Shown here: piece by piece, positions 1 through 5,019 of the stretch | Layout: each line of letters opens with the position of its first letter | Numbering within the stretch: position 1 is the first letter of the stretch | From: Clostridia bacterium | GTDB lineage: Bacteria > Bacillota_A > Clostridia > UBA1212 > UBA1255 | Assembly (NCBI GenBank): GCA_017522515.1 | Contig: JAFWZH010000206.1 | Coordinates: 1-6,311, forward strand | Reading direction: 5' to 3' | Length of the DNA stretch: 6,311 nucleotides | The notes under the pieces: model-generated | The model's input: only the letters and a program-made list of their open reading frames with translations | Told to the model about the DNA's origin: nothing | Databases searched by the model: none | Translations under genes and position numbers: made by a program

Positions 1-243
1 ACAGTAACGGAAATATATGAATTTCTCACATTCCTTAATGCTCCTGAATTTATAATTAAAAAAGCTCCGTCAGCAGCCTTGTTTGACGGTCAGACTGACG
101 AAAGCGAAATGGGAGTAACCTATGCGGAATTGGATGCGTATATTTCAGGTGAAACTGTAACTGAGGACAAATCGGCAATTATTGAAAAGTTACATATAGC
201 AAGTGAACATAAAAGAAAAGGAATTCAGACATATTGTAAGTGA
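1..243 (+). CDS. nadE: NH3-dependent NAD+ synthetase, C-terminal end (partial)
   Basis: This is the last 80 codons of a gene that begins before the window; frame 1 is open from base 1 to the TGA at 241-243. NAD+ synthetase makes NAD+ from deamido-NAD+, ATP and ammonia in the cytoplasm, the final step of NAD biosynthesis. The visible part carries the conserved C-terminal signature of the family: a KAPSAALF stretch, then GQTDESEMG, then a Y-x-x-L-D-x-Y-I segment, and a basic tail with H-K-R-K. In known NadE enzymes the P-S-A-x-L and GQTDE residues form part of the substrate-binding region. The ATP-binding SGGxDS loop lies upstream and cannot be checked. It ends in the expected place, so the gene does not look broken at this end. 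The short single-domain and the glutamine-dependent forms cannot be separated from this piece alone. Confidence 0.88.
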   Translation, partial: TVTEIYEFLTFLNAPEFIIKKAPSAALFDGQTDESEMGVTYAELDAYISGETVTEDKSAIIEKLHIASEHKRKGIQTYCK

Positions 244-270
244 ATATATTAAGACAGCCGACTGCTAACA

Positions 271-426
271 TGCGAACGTTCTTACGGTATGTATAGCAGA
301 GAATTTGATTTGTCCGGAGTGAAGGCGGATGAAATTAAAGCTAAATACGATAATGGTGTATTGAAGCTGACATTGCCTAAGAAACAGCAGACAATACCCG
401 AAACAAAGCGTCTTGAAATAGAATAA
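271..426 (+). pseudogene. Hsp20 (alpha-crystallin) small heat-shock protein, C-terminal remnant
   Basis: The frame ending with TAA at 424-426 translates to the end of a small heat-shock protein. It shows E-R-S-Y-G, then S-R-E-F-D-L-S-G-V, then AKYDNGVLKLTLPK (the A-x-x-x-n-G-V-L signature of the alpha-crystallin domain), and ends with L-E-I-E, resembling the C-terminal I-x-I tail that docks sHsp subunits. Intact Hsp20 chaperones have about 140-150 residues; only about 50 remain. The same frame is closed by a stop at 250-252, just after the nadE stop, so the N-terminal arm and first half of the domain are missing. An internal ATG at 289 could start a 45-residue peptide, but it has no clear ribosome binding site. 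It is most likely a decayed gene left by a deletion that joined it to nadE. The strong terminator just after it was probably its own. Confidence 0.8.
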
Positions 427-431
427 AATCC

Positions 432-467
432 AAGCGAGGTCGGGTGAAATATCTTGACCTCGCTTTT
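432..467 (+). terminator. Intrinsic terminator after nadE and the Hsp20 remnant
   Basis: A perfect 10-bp stem (AAGCGAGGTC at 432-441 pairing with GACCTCGCTT at 456-465) closes a 14-base loop, and the 3' arm runs into TTTT at 464-467. It starts 6 bases after the Hsp20 remnant's stop. It should end transcription coming from nadE. The next gene starts only 34 bases further on, so that gene either depends on read-through or uses a promoter that is not obvious here. Confidence 0.85.
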
Positions 468-501
468 AACATATATTTGATCTGAAAGGAGGAGGTACAG
501 G

Positions 502-729
502 ATGAAACAATATAAAATAGAACTTCCGTTGATTAACGATATAAAAGATTTTGTTAATATTGTAAGTAAGCAGAATTATCATATTGAAGCAGAATCCGGA
601 AGATATAAAGTAGATGCAAAATCAATTATGGGCCTTTTCAGCCTGGATTTAAGTAAGCCCATAAAAATTAATGCATATACAAATGATGATAAACTAAAAG
701 AAGAACTCAGTCGCTATCTTGTTGCATAA
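502..729 (+). CDS. HPr-like domain protein without the catalytic histidine
   Basis: A 75-residue single-domain protein resembling HPr, the phosphocarrier of the sugar phosphotransferase system. Residues 18-44 line up without gaps with HPr 23-49, including K-S-I-M-G (residues 40-44) around the regulatory Ser46, followed by L-F-S-L and a late acidic helix. The N-terminal active-site loop G-[IL]-H-A-R-P is absent: residues 8-16 read LPLINDIKD, and the only histidine (His27) lies in a different strand. It therefore cannot relay phosphate as HPr does, although Ser41 could in principle still be phosphorylated by an HPr kinase. The start is well supported, with AAAGGAGGAGGT ending 5 bases before the ATG. 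It stands alone between two terminators, so the context does not reveal its role. HPr-like proteins of this type exist in Clostridia; a regulatory role is inference. Confidence 0.8.
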   Translation: MKQYKIELPLINDIKDFVNIVSKQNYHIEAESGRYKVDAKSIMGLFSLDLSKPIKINAYTNDDKLKEELSRYLVA

Positions 730-746
730 GGCGATTGAGTTCTTTT
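701..746 (+). terminator. Terminator of the HPr-like gene, overlapping its coding end
   Basis: A 14-bp stem with one G-U pair (701-714 with 731-744) is followed by TTTT at 743-746. The 5' arm lies inside the last ten codons of the HPr-like gene and the loop contains its stop codon (727-729). Its position right at the gene end fits a rightward terminator. The next hairpin, on the other strand, begins about 10 bases further on. Confidence 0.8.
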
Positions 747-753
747 CTGCTAT

Positions 754-791
754 AAAGAAAAACAAAGTCTCCGGGGATAGACCTCGGAGAC
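754..791 (-). terminator. Leftward terminator closing the SBP-LuxR-HTH operon
   Basis: GTCTCCGGGG (767-776) pairs with CCTCGGAGAC (782-791) over 10 bp with one G-U and a 5-base loop. Read on the minus strand, the stem is followed by TTTGTTTTTCTTT, a good U tract. It lies 17 bases past the stop of the small HTH gene. The plus side after the stem has only ATTTAT, so it works mainly for leftward transcription, though some two-way action is possible in this convergent spacer. Confidence 0.82.
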
Positions 792-808
792 ATTTATCAT
801 GTATTAAT

Positions 809-1018
809 TTATCCATCACCATTTAAAACCCAATTTTCATCATATCCAAATTCCAATGCTATGAGTTTTGCTAATGAAGGAGAGATGTTCTGTTGCTTAT
901 TCAGATTTCCTGTCAAAATATATATGTAATTTTCTGAAACACCAAGTCTTTTTGCGAAATCACGTTTTGTTATATTTTGCTCTTTGATTATATGATTCAA
1001 TCTTTCGGCAAGTGTCAT
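809..1018 (-). CDS. Small Cro/C1-type (XRE) helix-turn-helix DNA-binding protein
   Basis: This 69-residue protein is almost only a Cro/C1-type DNA-binding domain. It begins with the helix MTLAERLNHIIKEQ, then T-K-R-D-F-A-K-R-L-G-V-S-E-N-Y-I-Y (residues 17-33), the helix-turn-helix with the usual A-x-x-L-G-V-S turn. It ends with FGYDENWVLNGDG, the phage-repressor-like closing motif (F-G-x-x-x-x-W-[LV]-x-x-G-x-G) that in longer repressors leads into a dimerisation or sensing domain. That C-terminal domain is absent here. The ATG overlaps the TGA of the upstream LuxR gene by four bases (ATGA), and GGAGG lies 6 bases before it (1025-1029), so the two genes are translationally coupled. It is the last gene of a three-gene leftward unit ended by a terminator 17 bases on. 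A role as repressor or modulator of this operon is inference. Confidence 0.9.
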   Translation of the reverse strand: MTLAERLNHIIKEQNITKRDFAKRLGVSENYIYILTGNLNKQQNISPSLAKLIALEFGYDENWVLNGDG

Positions 1019-2592
1019 ATAATTCCTCCGTTCTCATTTTGATAAAACATCGCGTACCTAAGCATTTGTTTTCTGCTGTGCACACCAAGTTTCTCATAAA
1101 TATTTCCGTTGTGGAATTTCAGTGTGCGTTCTTTAATTCCTGTAATTTCAAGAATCTCAGGTGCGGATTTTCCCGATAAATACAGTTCAAATATTGTCCG
1201 CTCTTGTTTAGTAAGCGTTTTGATACCCATTTTGAAATATTCATAGTCGTTAGGATCAATTTCATTCTTTCGTGAATATGCAAGTTTATCAACTTTTGCT
1301 TGAATAGCAGAAAACTCTTTTTCTTTTTCTCCAAGATATACAAATAGGTCTTCAATTTCTAAATATGTCGAGGATTCCGACTCACCAAGTTCAGATTTTT
1401 TTATTCTATCGAGTCCTCTGATGATAGGAGAAATGTATCTTTTACTGAAGTATCCACAGCAACTTATTGCGAAGAATAAAAGTAGCAAAATAAAGAACAC
1501 AATCTGTATAACATTTTTTACAAAAATTTTTGTGTAATCATATTTAGGAATCATCACTGTTAATGTGTGATCTGCGTTATCTCCACAACAAATCTGAATA
1601 TCTCTTGTTATGCCTACATATGATTCCTCATCTCCGGAAAATAAACTCAGTGTTTTACTGAACCGACTTACACTAAGATTTTCGCTTGGTGCGAGATGGT
1701 AACCGTTTGTAATTCCGCTTGTGAAACTAGTTTTATAATCAACAATATTCTCGTCTTGTTTTTTTGAAAATACACAAACAAGATGTTCGAAGGTTGAGGG
1801 CTGAGAATGGTTCATTTTAAAGGTATTCGCACTGATTTCAAAACCACAAATACCATAAATAATATCATCATGGCCACGAATAGGGATTGCTACGAGCATT
1901 ACTTTTTCCGAGGTGCCCGGAAGTGTTACTATGTTTGTTACGTAGAATGTTTTTTCTAATGCTACAGAGGAATCGGATTCAGTTATTTTGTCATAATCGG
2001 GGAATTTATTTGAATCAAATTCCATTTGCCATTTCCTGTGGGGCATTATTTCGTTTTCTTTGCCAAGTTTGGCATTTCCTCGATATAGTAATAATGTATC
2101 ATCTGCCAAGTTTACAGAATTTCTTTGGATATATATCCCTGTTTTTGAGTTGTCAGCGTTTTCAAGCGACGTATTAACAGTTGTATTCAATAAAATAAAT
2201 GCACCTGAACATTCTGTCTGTAATATCTCCCTGCTAAGTAAATCAATAAAACTACTTTGAAGACTGTTAATATGCAACTGTGAATTTGCAAGGTCATCAA
2301 AAGTGATTCTCTCTTTTGTGAAATAACTGTGCATTATTAGAGAAGCATCTTTGGAAAGCTGAACATTTCTCATTGCAAGGTTGTCCTGATGAGCAACAAT
2401 TTCTCTTTCAAACACTTCCATTTGTAACGATAATATGTCAGAAATTTTATCTTTGGTAGATGAGTATTGTCCCAAAAGAAGCATTCCGATAAAAATCACA
2501 ACAAAAAGAATTAATACCAAAACAAGCATATAGCCGAATAGCTTACGCCTCATAGTTTGTTTCTTTTGTGTAAAAATAGATGGTACACGCAT
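1015..2592 (-). CDS. Membrane-spanning one-component LuxR-type regulator with extracytoplasmic sensor domain
   Basis: A 525-residue protein combining a sensor and a DNA-binding domain. Residues 19-41 form the first membrane helix after a basic start (MRRK). Residues 42-357 are predicted outside and may form a Cache-like double sensor; the first part is helical, followed by a mixed strand region with VMLVAIPIRG and IIYGICGFEI. Residues 358-380 form the second membrane helix. Then come a short HAMP-like linker (S-P-I-I-R-G-L-D-R-I), a charged helical stretch around 415-440, and a GerE/LuxR helix-turn-helix at about 458-515, with L-T-K-Q-E-R-T-I-F-E-L-Y and the recognition segment TLKFHNGNIYEKLGVHSRKQ. 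No receiver or kinase domain is present, so it is a direct membrane-to-DNA regulator. The start has GAGGTGA just upstream and lies 11 bases after the SBP stop. The SBP is its likely ligand-bearing partner; the ligand is unknown. Confidence 0.85.
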   Translation of the reverse strand: MRVPSIFTQKKQTMRRKLFGYMLVLVLILFVVIFIGMLLLGQYSSTKDKISDILSLQMEVFEREIVAHQDNLAMRNVQLSKDASLIMHSYFTKERITFDDLANSQLHINSLQSSFIDLLSREILQTECSGAFILLNTTVNTSLENADNSKTGIYIQRNSVNLADDTLLLYRGNAKLGKENEIMPHRKWQMEFDSNKFPDYDKITESDSSVALEKTFYVTNIVTLPGTSEKVMLVAIPIRGHDDIIYGICGFEISANTFKMNHSQPSTFEHLVCVFSKKQDENIVDYKTSFTSGITNGYHLAPSENLSVSRFSKTLSLFSGDEESYVGITRDIQICCGDNADHTLTVMIPKYDYTKIFVKNVIQIVFFILLLLFFAISCCGYFSKRYISPIIRGLDRIKKSELGESESSTYLEIEDLFVYLGEKEKEFSAIQAKVDKLAYSRKNEIDPNDYEYFKMGIKTLTKQERTIFELYLSGKSAPEILEITGIKERTLKFHNGNIYEKLGVHSRKQMLRYAMFYQNENGGII

Positions 2593-2603
2593 GATGTCAC
2601 CTC

Positions 2604-3932
2604 TTATTTAATCGCACAAAATACATTCCAGGTTTCTTCTGCAAGTGTAATAGCATCTTCTCCTGAAGCATATCTGTTTTTAAGTTCGTTCTGCATTGCA
2701 CGCAGATTATTGTAGAGCGCTGTAACCTTGTCATAATAGTTTGGATATGATGGTTCTGATTTTGCAATACAGTTTTTACGTACTGTGACAAGTGTCTCGT
2801 ATAAACTCTTATATGCTTCGTTTTTGAAAGTATAATTTTCAATTTTATCAAAAGAATCATTATTAACAGGCATATATCCGGTTTCGGTGACAAAAGAAAG
2901 ATTTCTGTCGCTTTCAGTGAGCCATTTGGCAAAAACGGCGGCAGCTTCAGCCTTTTGTGTAGTAGTTTTGTATGCACAAAGACCAACACCTGCTTGCGTT
3001 ACGAATTGTTTTTCATTTTCAGGCTGTGGTGCGGGCAGAACCTTAAGTTTGATAGGTTCCTGTGAATTATCAGCGTATGTCACTGTGTCATTGTAATATA
3101 AAATAGATGCAGATGAACCCATTCCGGAGATAACATCACCAGTCATTACCTGTGTATTGGAGTATAGGTCGGAAACAACAATATGTCCTTTTGCCAGACT
3201 TTCAGCGAACTCCATCCACGAAGACTTGAAAATCTCGTTTTCAAAATCATACCATCCATCAGCAGTATAAAAATCCTCAGCTCCTTTTGATATCGCATTA
3301 AGCTCTACAGAGCGTATAAGGTAGTCAAAAGCACAAAATGATTTGCCACCAGACCATTCATAATATTTTTCTGCTGCGTCAAAAAAACCTTCCCATGTTA
3401 AAAGTGATTCATATGTAACGCCGGTTGCTGCAGAAAAACGTTCGAACTGACCACCTGATACAAAAAGAAGGTGTGTAGACTTTGAAACAGGGAAAACGGA
3501 AAGAGTTTCTCCTACCATACCATCCTTTACAAACTCAGGCACGTATTTATTCAGTTCTTCGTCTGAAAAATAATCATGCCAGTTAATGAGATTTTCTGTT
3601 CCTAATGCGTCGGCATTATTAGAATGACAGAAAAACAAATCCGGCATCTCCGGAGCACCGGGTAAATCAGCCTGGGCTTCAAGAAGCTTTCCACCTATCT
3701 GTGATGAGTTCGACATCATTGTTACGTCAATAACAATGCCTTTTTCTTTTCCGATAGTCTTGTTAAATTCATCAATGAGGCGATTCATTGGAGAATCAGC
3801 TTGTTCGCCGTACACATGCCACATAGTGAGTGTTACAGGTTCATCTGCGTGAAGCTCTGATTTTGTTGTACATCCTGCCATACATAAAATGACAAACATG
3901 ATCGACAGGATAATTGAAAGTGATTTTTTCAT
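2604..3932 (-). CDS. ABC-type solute-binding lipoprotein (family 1, sugar-type)
   Basis: A 442-residue extracellular solute-binding protein. Residues 1-21 are a lipoprotein signal peptide with lipobox M-A-G-C (Cys21), so the protein should be anchored to the outer face of the membrane. The mature part opens with the family-1 pattern LTMWHVYGEQ (35-44), then LIDEFNKTIGKEKGI and an E-M-P-D-L-F segment (95-100), as in carbohydrate-type binding proteins; a later T-W-E-G-F-F-D-A-A-E-K-Y-Y region also matches this class. An in-frame ATG seven codons upstream is rejected because the ribosome binding site would lie inside that extension. It is the first gene of a unit with a membrane LuxR regulator and a small HTH protein, with no permease or ATPase, so it may serve sensing rather than uptake. 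The substrate cannot be read from the sequence; a distant transporter partner is the alternative. Confidence 0.88.
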   Translation of the reverse strand: MKKSLSIILSIMFVILCMAGCTTKSELHADEPVTLTMWHVYGEQADSPMNRLIDEFNKTIGKEKGIVIDVTMMSNSSQIGGKLLEAQADLPGAPEMPDLFFCHSNNADALGTENLINWHDYFSDEELNKYVPEFVKDGMVGETLSVFPVSKSTHLLFVSGGQFERFSAATGVTYESLLTWEGFFDAAEKYYEWSGGKSFCAFDYLIRSVELNAISKGAEDFYTADGWYDFENEIFKSSWMEFAESLAKGHIVVSDLYSNTQVMTGDVISGMGSSASILYYNDTVTYADNSQEPIKLKVLPAPQPENEKQFVTQAGVGLCAYKTTTQKAEAAAVFAKWLTESDRNLSFVTETGYMPVNNDSFDKIENYTFKNEAYKSLYETLVTVRKNCIAKSEPSYPNYYDKVTALYNNLRAMQNELKNRYASGEDAITLAEETWNVFCAIK

Positions 3933-3940
3933 AATTTTGT

Positions 3941-3948
3941 TCCTCCTT
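3941..3948 (-). promoter_or_regulatory. Ribosome binding site fixing the SBP start
   Basis: AAGGAGGA on the minus strand lies 8 bases before the ATG at 3930-3932. The longer in-frame start at 3951-3953 would place this site within codons 2-5 and leave no site upstream of itself. The shorter start also gives a proper lipoprotein signal peptide. Confidence 0.85.
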
Positions 3949-3974
3949 GGCATTTATTGCCTCCAAACCACCTT

Positions 3975-3994
3975 TTTGTCACCCTTTGTCACCC
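3975..3994. repeat. Perfect tandem 10-bp repeat in the SBP upstream region
   Basis: TTTGTCACCC occurs twice back to back (3975-3984 and 3985-3994); the minus strand reads GGGTGACAAA twice. The period is close to one helical turn, so two protein copies could sit on the same DNA face. It lies 43-62 bases before the SBP start codon, where an operator or an early leader sequence would be expected. Regulator identity is unknown; the locus itself supplies two DNA-binding candidates, the LuxR-type and the Cro/C1-type protein. Confidence 0.6.
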
Positions 3995-3998
3995 AAAC

Positions 3999-4072
3999 CT
4001 GTACTTTTTACTGTACTTTCTTCGTCCTTTTTTACAAAAAAAGGATTTTTTTTATTTTATACTGTACTTTTT
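3999..4072 (-). repeat. Three direct copies of a GTACAG motif, possible operator and promoter of the SBP operon
   Basis: On the plus strand CTGTACTTTTT occurs at 3999-4009 and identically at 4062-4072, with a near copy CTGTACTTTCT at 4011-4021. Read leftward these are AAAAAGTACAG motifs, two of them spaced 12 bases apart and the third 51 bases upstream. Beside the upstream copy the minus strand reads TATAAAAT (4061-4054), a fair -10 element, but at the right distance there is only GTACTA, a poor -35. That combination suits an activator-dependent promoter. Both the promoter and the assignment of an activator are inference. Confidence 0.45.
4025..4045. repeat. A/T-rich inverted repeat followed by a T run
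   Basis: TCCTTTTT (4025-4032) and AAAAAGGA (4038-4045) form an 8-bp stem with a 5-base loop, followed on the plus strand by eight T bases (4046-4053). It resembles a weak rightward terminator, but no gene is read rightward into it. It could block antisense transcription or be chance in an A/T-rich control region. Confidence 0.35.
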
Positions 4073-4085
4073 GGGCTTTAGTACG

Positions 4086-4113
4086 GGGACAAAAAAATAA
4101 TTTAATATATAAT
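4086..4113 (+). promoter_or_regulatory. Candidate promoter of the zinc-ribbon operon
   Basis: A perfect -10 hexamer TATAAT (4108-4113) stands 16 bases after GGGACA (4086-4091), which matches the sigma-A -35 consensus TTGACA at four of six positions. Initiation near 4120 would leave an untranslated leader of about 220 bases before the first zinc-ribbon gene, covering the two hairpin elements listed below. A/T-rich DNA gives chance -10 matches, so this is tentative. Confidence 0.4.
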
Positions 4114-4165
4114 TATTTTCGTAAGAGTAATTAAGGAGGGTATAAATTTCTTACCGATTCATTAA

Positions 4166-4248
4166 AAAGACATTGGGTACCCCGTTATGTCAAACGGCAT
4201 AATGATTTCTGTGACCGCGCCAACGAAAACAGAAACCACCCTGTCTTT
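4166..4248 (+). other. Possible structured leader RNA (three-way junction) or small palindromic element
   Basis: Three nested helices can be drawn. The closing stem pairs AAAGACA (4166-4172) with TGTCTTT (4242-4248), continued after a 2-base bulge by GGGT (4175-4178) with ACCC (4238-4241). A second helix is GTTATG (4184-4189) with CATAAT (4198-4203), and a third TTTCTGT (4206-4212) with ACAGAAA (4229-4235). Loop CGG (4195-4197) could touch loop CCG (4215-4217). The segment is about 46% GC in a much more A/T-rich spacer. It matches no riboswitch class I can recognise. The closing stems could equally be terminal inverted repeats of a degraded small mobile element, and the minus strand of the outer stem ends in TTTTT, so it could also act as a leftward terminator. 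Confidence 0.35.
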
Positions 4249-4266
4249 ATGTTAAATATTATATCA

Positions 4267-4293
4267 CAAAATCTTGAGTGAATCAAGATTTTG
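4267..4293. repeat. Perfect 10-bp hairpin before the zinc-ribbon operon
   Basis: CAAAATCTTG (4267-4276) and CAAGATTTTG (4284-4293) are exact inverted repeats around a 7-base centre. No T run follows on the plus strand, so it is not a typical rightward terminator. It ends 50 bases before the first zinc-ribbon start codon and could be an operator palindrome or a leader hairpin. No regulator can be assigned. Confidence 0.55.
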
Positions 4294-4343
4294 CGGGAAT
4301 TTGTAAAATAAATTTTTATGTAGTATGGGAAGGAGGGAAGCTG

Positions 4344-4727
4344 ATGACAGTTAAGGGCAGAAAAACAGCAACTTATAAGATAATAAAAAAAGAATATGGG
4401 AACATATATCAGTTTTACTGTGATATTTCCGGGGCTTTGGTTAAAGAGACAATTCCGTACAAGAGAAAAGAACCGGAAGAAGAATTAGAAGCAGCATGGG
4501 AATTTGAAGGGAAAGATTGTTTTAACCAATGTCATAAGTGTGGGAGATGGGTTATGGATGTTATGTATAATCCGGATACTCATAACTGCGTGCTTTGTTC
4601 TCCAATAGAGGATATCCCTGATTTCTGCCCCAGATGCGGTGCTCAAATTGCCGGCTTGGCAGTTTTTTGTCATAATTGCGGAGTAAGGCTTATGTATGGA
4701 GGCGATGATGATGAAAAAGATGGATAA
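4344..4727 (+). CDS. Zinc-ribbon protein, four CxxC knuckles
   Basis: A 127-residue cytoplasmic protein with no signal peptide or membrane helix. The N-terminal 55 residues form an uncharacterised domain (TATYKIIKKEYG, YQFYCD) with an acidic linker. Then come four C-x-x-C pairs: Cys63/66, Cys82/85, Cys95/98 and Cys109/112. The last two form a classic double zinc ribbon (C-P-R-C-G-A-Q-I and C-H-N-C-G-V-R-L), and the first two probably bind another zinc. The tail is acidic (GGDDDEKDG). AAGGAGGG lies about 6 bases before the chosen ATG; a longer in-frame start at 4278 lacks such a site and falls within the hairpin at 4267-4293. It is the first gene of a rightward unit of zinc-ribbon genes and its end overlaps the next gene. 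Such proteins often bind nucleic acid or other proteins; the role here is unknown. Confidence 0.8.
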   Translation: MTVKGRKTATYKIIKKEYGNIYQFYCDISGALVKETIPYKRKEPEEELEAAWEFEGKDCFNQCHKCGRWVMDVMYNPDTHNCVLCSPIEDIPDFCPRCGAQIAGLAVFCHNCGVRLMYGGDDDEKDG

Positions 4728-5004
4728 TGTAAGACGAAGAAATGCTCTTTTTCATTTTGGTTTTGGTACAGATGTAATGAAAAACATTAAGATTTGTGAA
4801 AAATGCAGTCATCCTGAAAGCAGCATGAAAACATTCTGCACAAAATGCGGTTCAAGGTTACCAAAAAATAATTTGTATGATTTTTATAAAGCTCAGCATA
4901 AAAATTGCCAAAAATGCGGTACAGTTCTTGCTGATTCGATGGATTACTGTCCTCGATGTGGTACGAAGGTAAATAATAATGTGCCGTTGATGATTGAAAA
5001 ATAA
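4711..5004 (+). CDS. Small double zinc-ribbon protein
   Basis: A 97-residue protein consisting mostly of two zinc ribbons. The first uses Cys29/32 and Cys43/46 (C-T-K-C-G-S-R-L), the second Cys66/69 and Cys80/83 (C-Q-K-C-G-T-V-L and C-P-R-C-G-T-K-V). Each pair shows the C-x-x-C-G zinc-knuckle pattern of the double zinc ribbon class. The N-terminus is basic (MKKMDNVRRR) and could touch nucleic acid or the membrane. Three ATG codons stand in a row (4705, 4708, 4711). GGAGG at 4698-4702 favours the last, at 8 bases spacing; 4708 is possible. The start lies 17 bases inside the previous gene, so the two are translationally coupled. It is likely a partner of the flanking zinc-ribbon proteins; no specific function can be assigned. 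Confidence 0.75.
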   Translation: MKKMDNVRRRNALFHFGFGTDVMKNIKICEKCSHPESSMKTFCTKCGSRLPKNNLYDFYKAQHKNCQKCGTVLADSMDYCPRCGTKVNNNVPLMIEK

Positions 5005-5019
5005 ATAGGAGGAGAATAC

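Noticed and set aside
454..482. TTGACC within the terminator stem as a -35 for the HPr-like gene.
   Set aside because: At 17 bases spacing the -10 would be TTGATC, a poor match; no convincing -10 is present before the ribosome binding site.
3933..3953. Longer SBP start adding seven residues (MPRRNKI).
   Set aside because: The extension encodes the ribosome binding site itself and would put charged residues before a normal lipoprotein signal peptide.
4209..4232. CTGTGAC ... CGAAAAC pattern resembling a hammerhead ribozyme core.
   Set aside because: The invariant CUGAUGA core is not matched and no correctly placed cleavage triplet with stem III could be drawn.
4215..4242. Reverse strand carries AGGGTGG and, some bases on, GCGCGGT, recalling a T-box antiterminator.
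   Set aside because: In T-boxes these parts are contiguous as AGGGTGGNACCGCG; here they are separated by about 15 bases, and no specifier stem is visible.
4135..4281. Open frame through the intergenic structured element, preceded by TTAAGGAGGG, that reads like a 48-residue basic peptide.
   Set aside because: No start codon follows the purine-rich stretch (the first ATG in frame is at 4249), and the same segment is also open on the other strand. It is better explained by the palindromic element.
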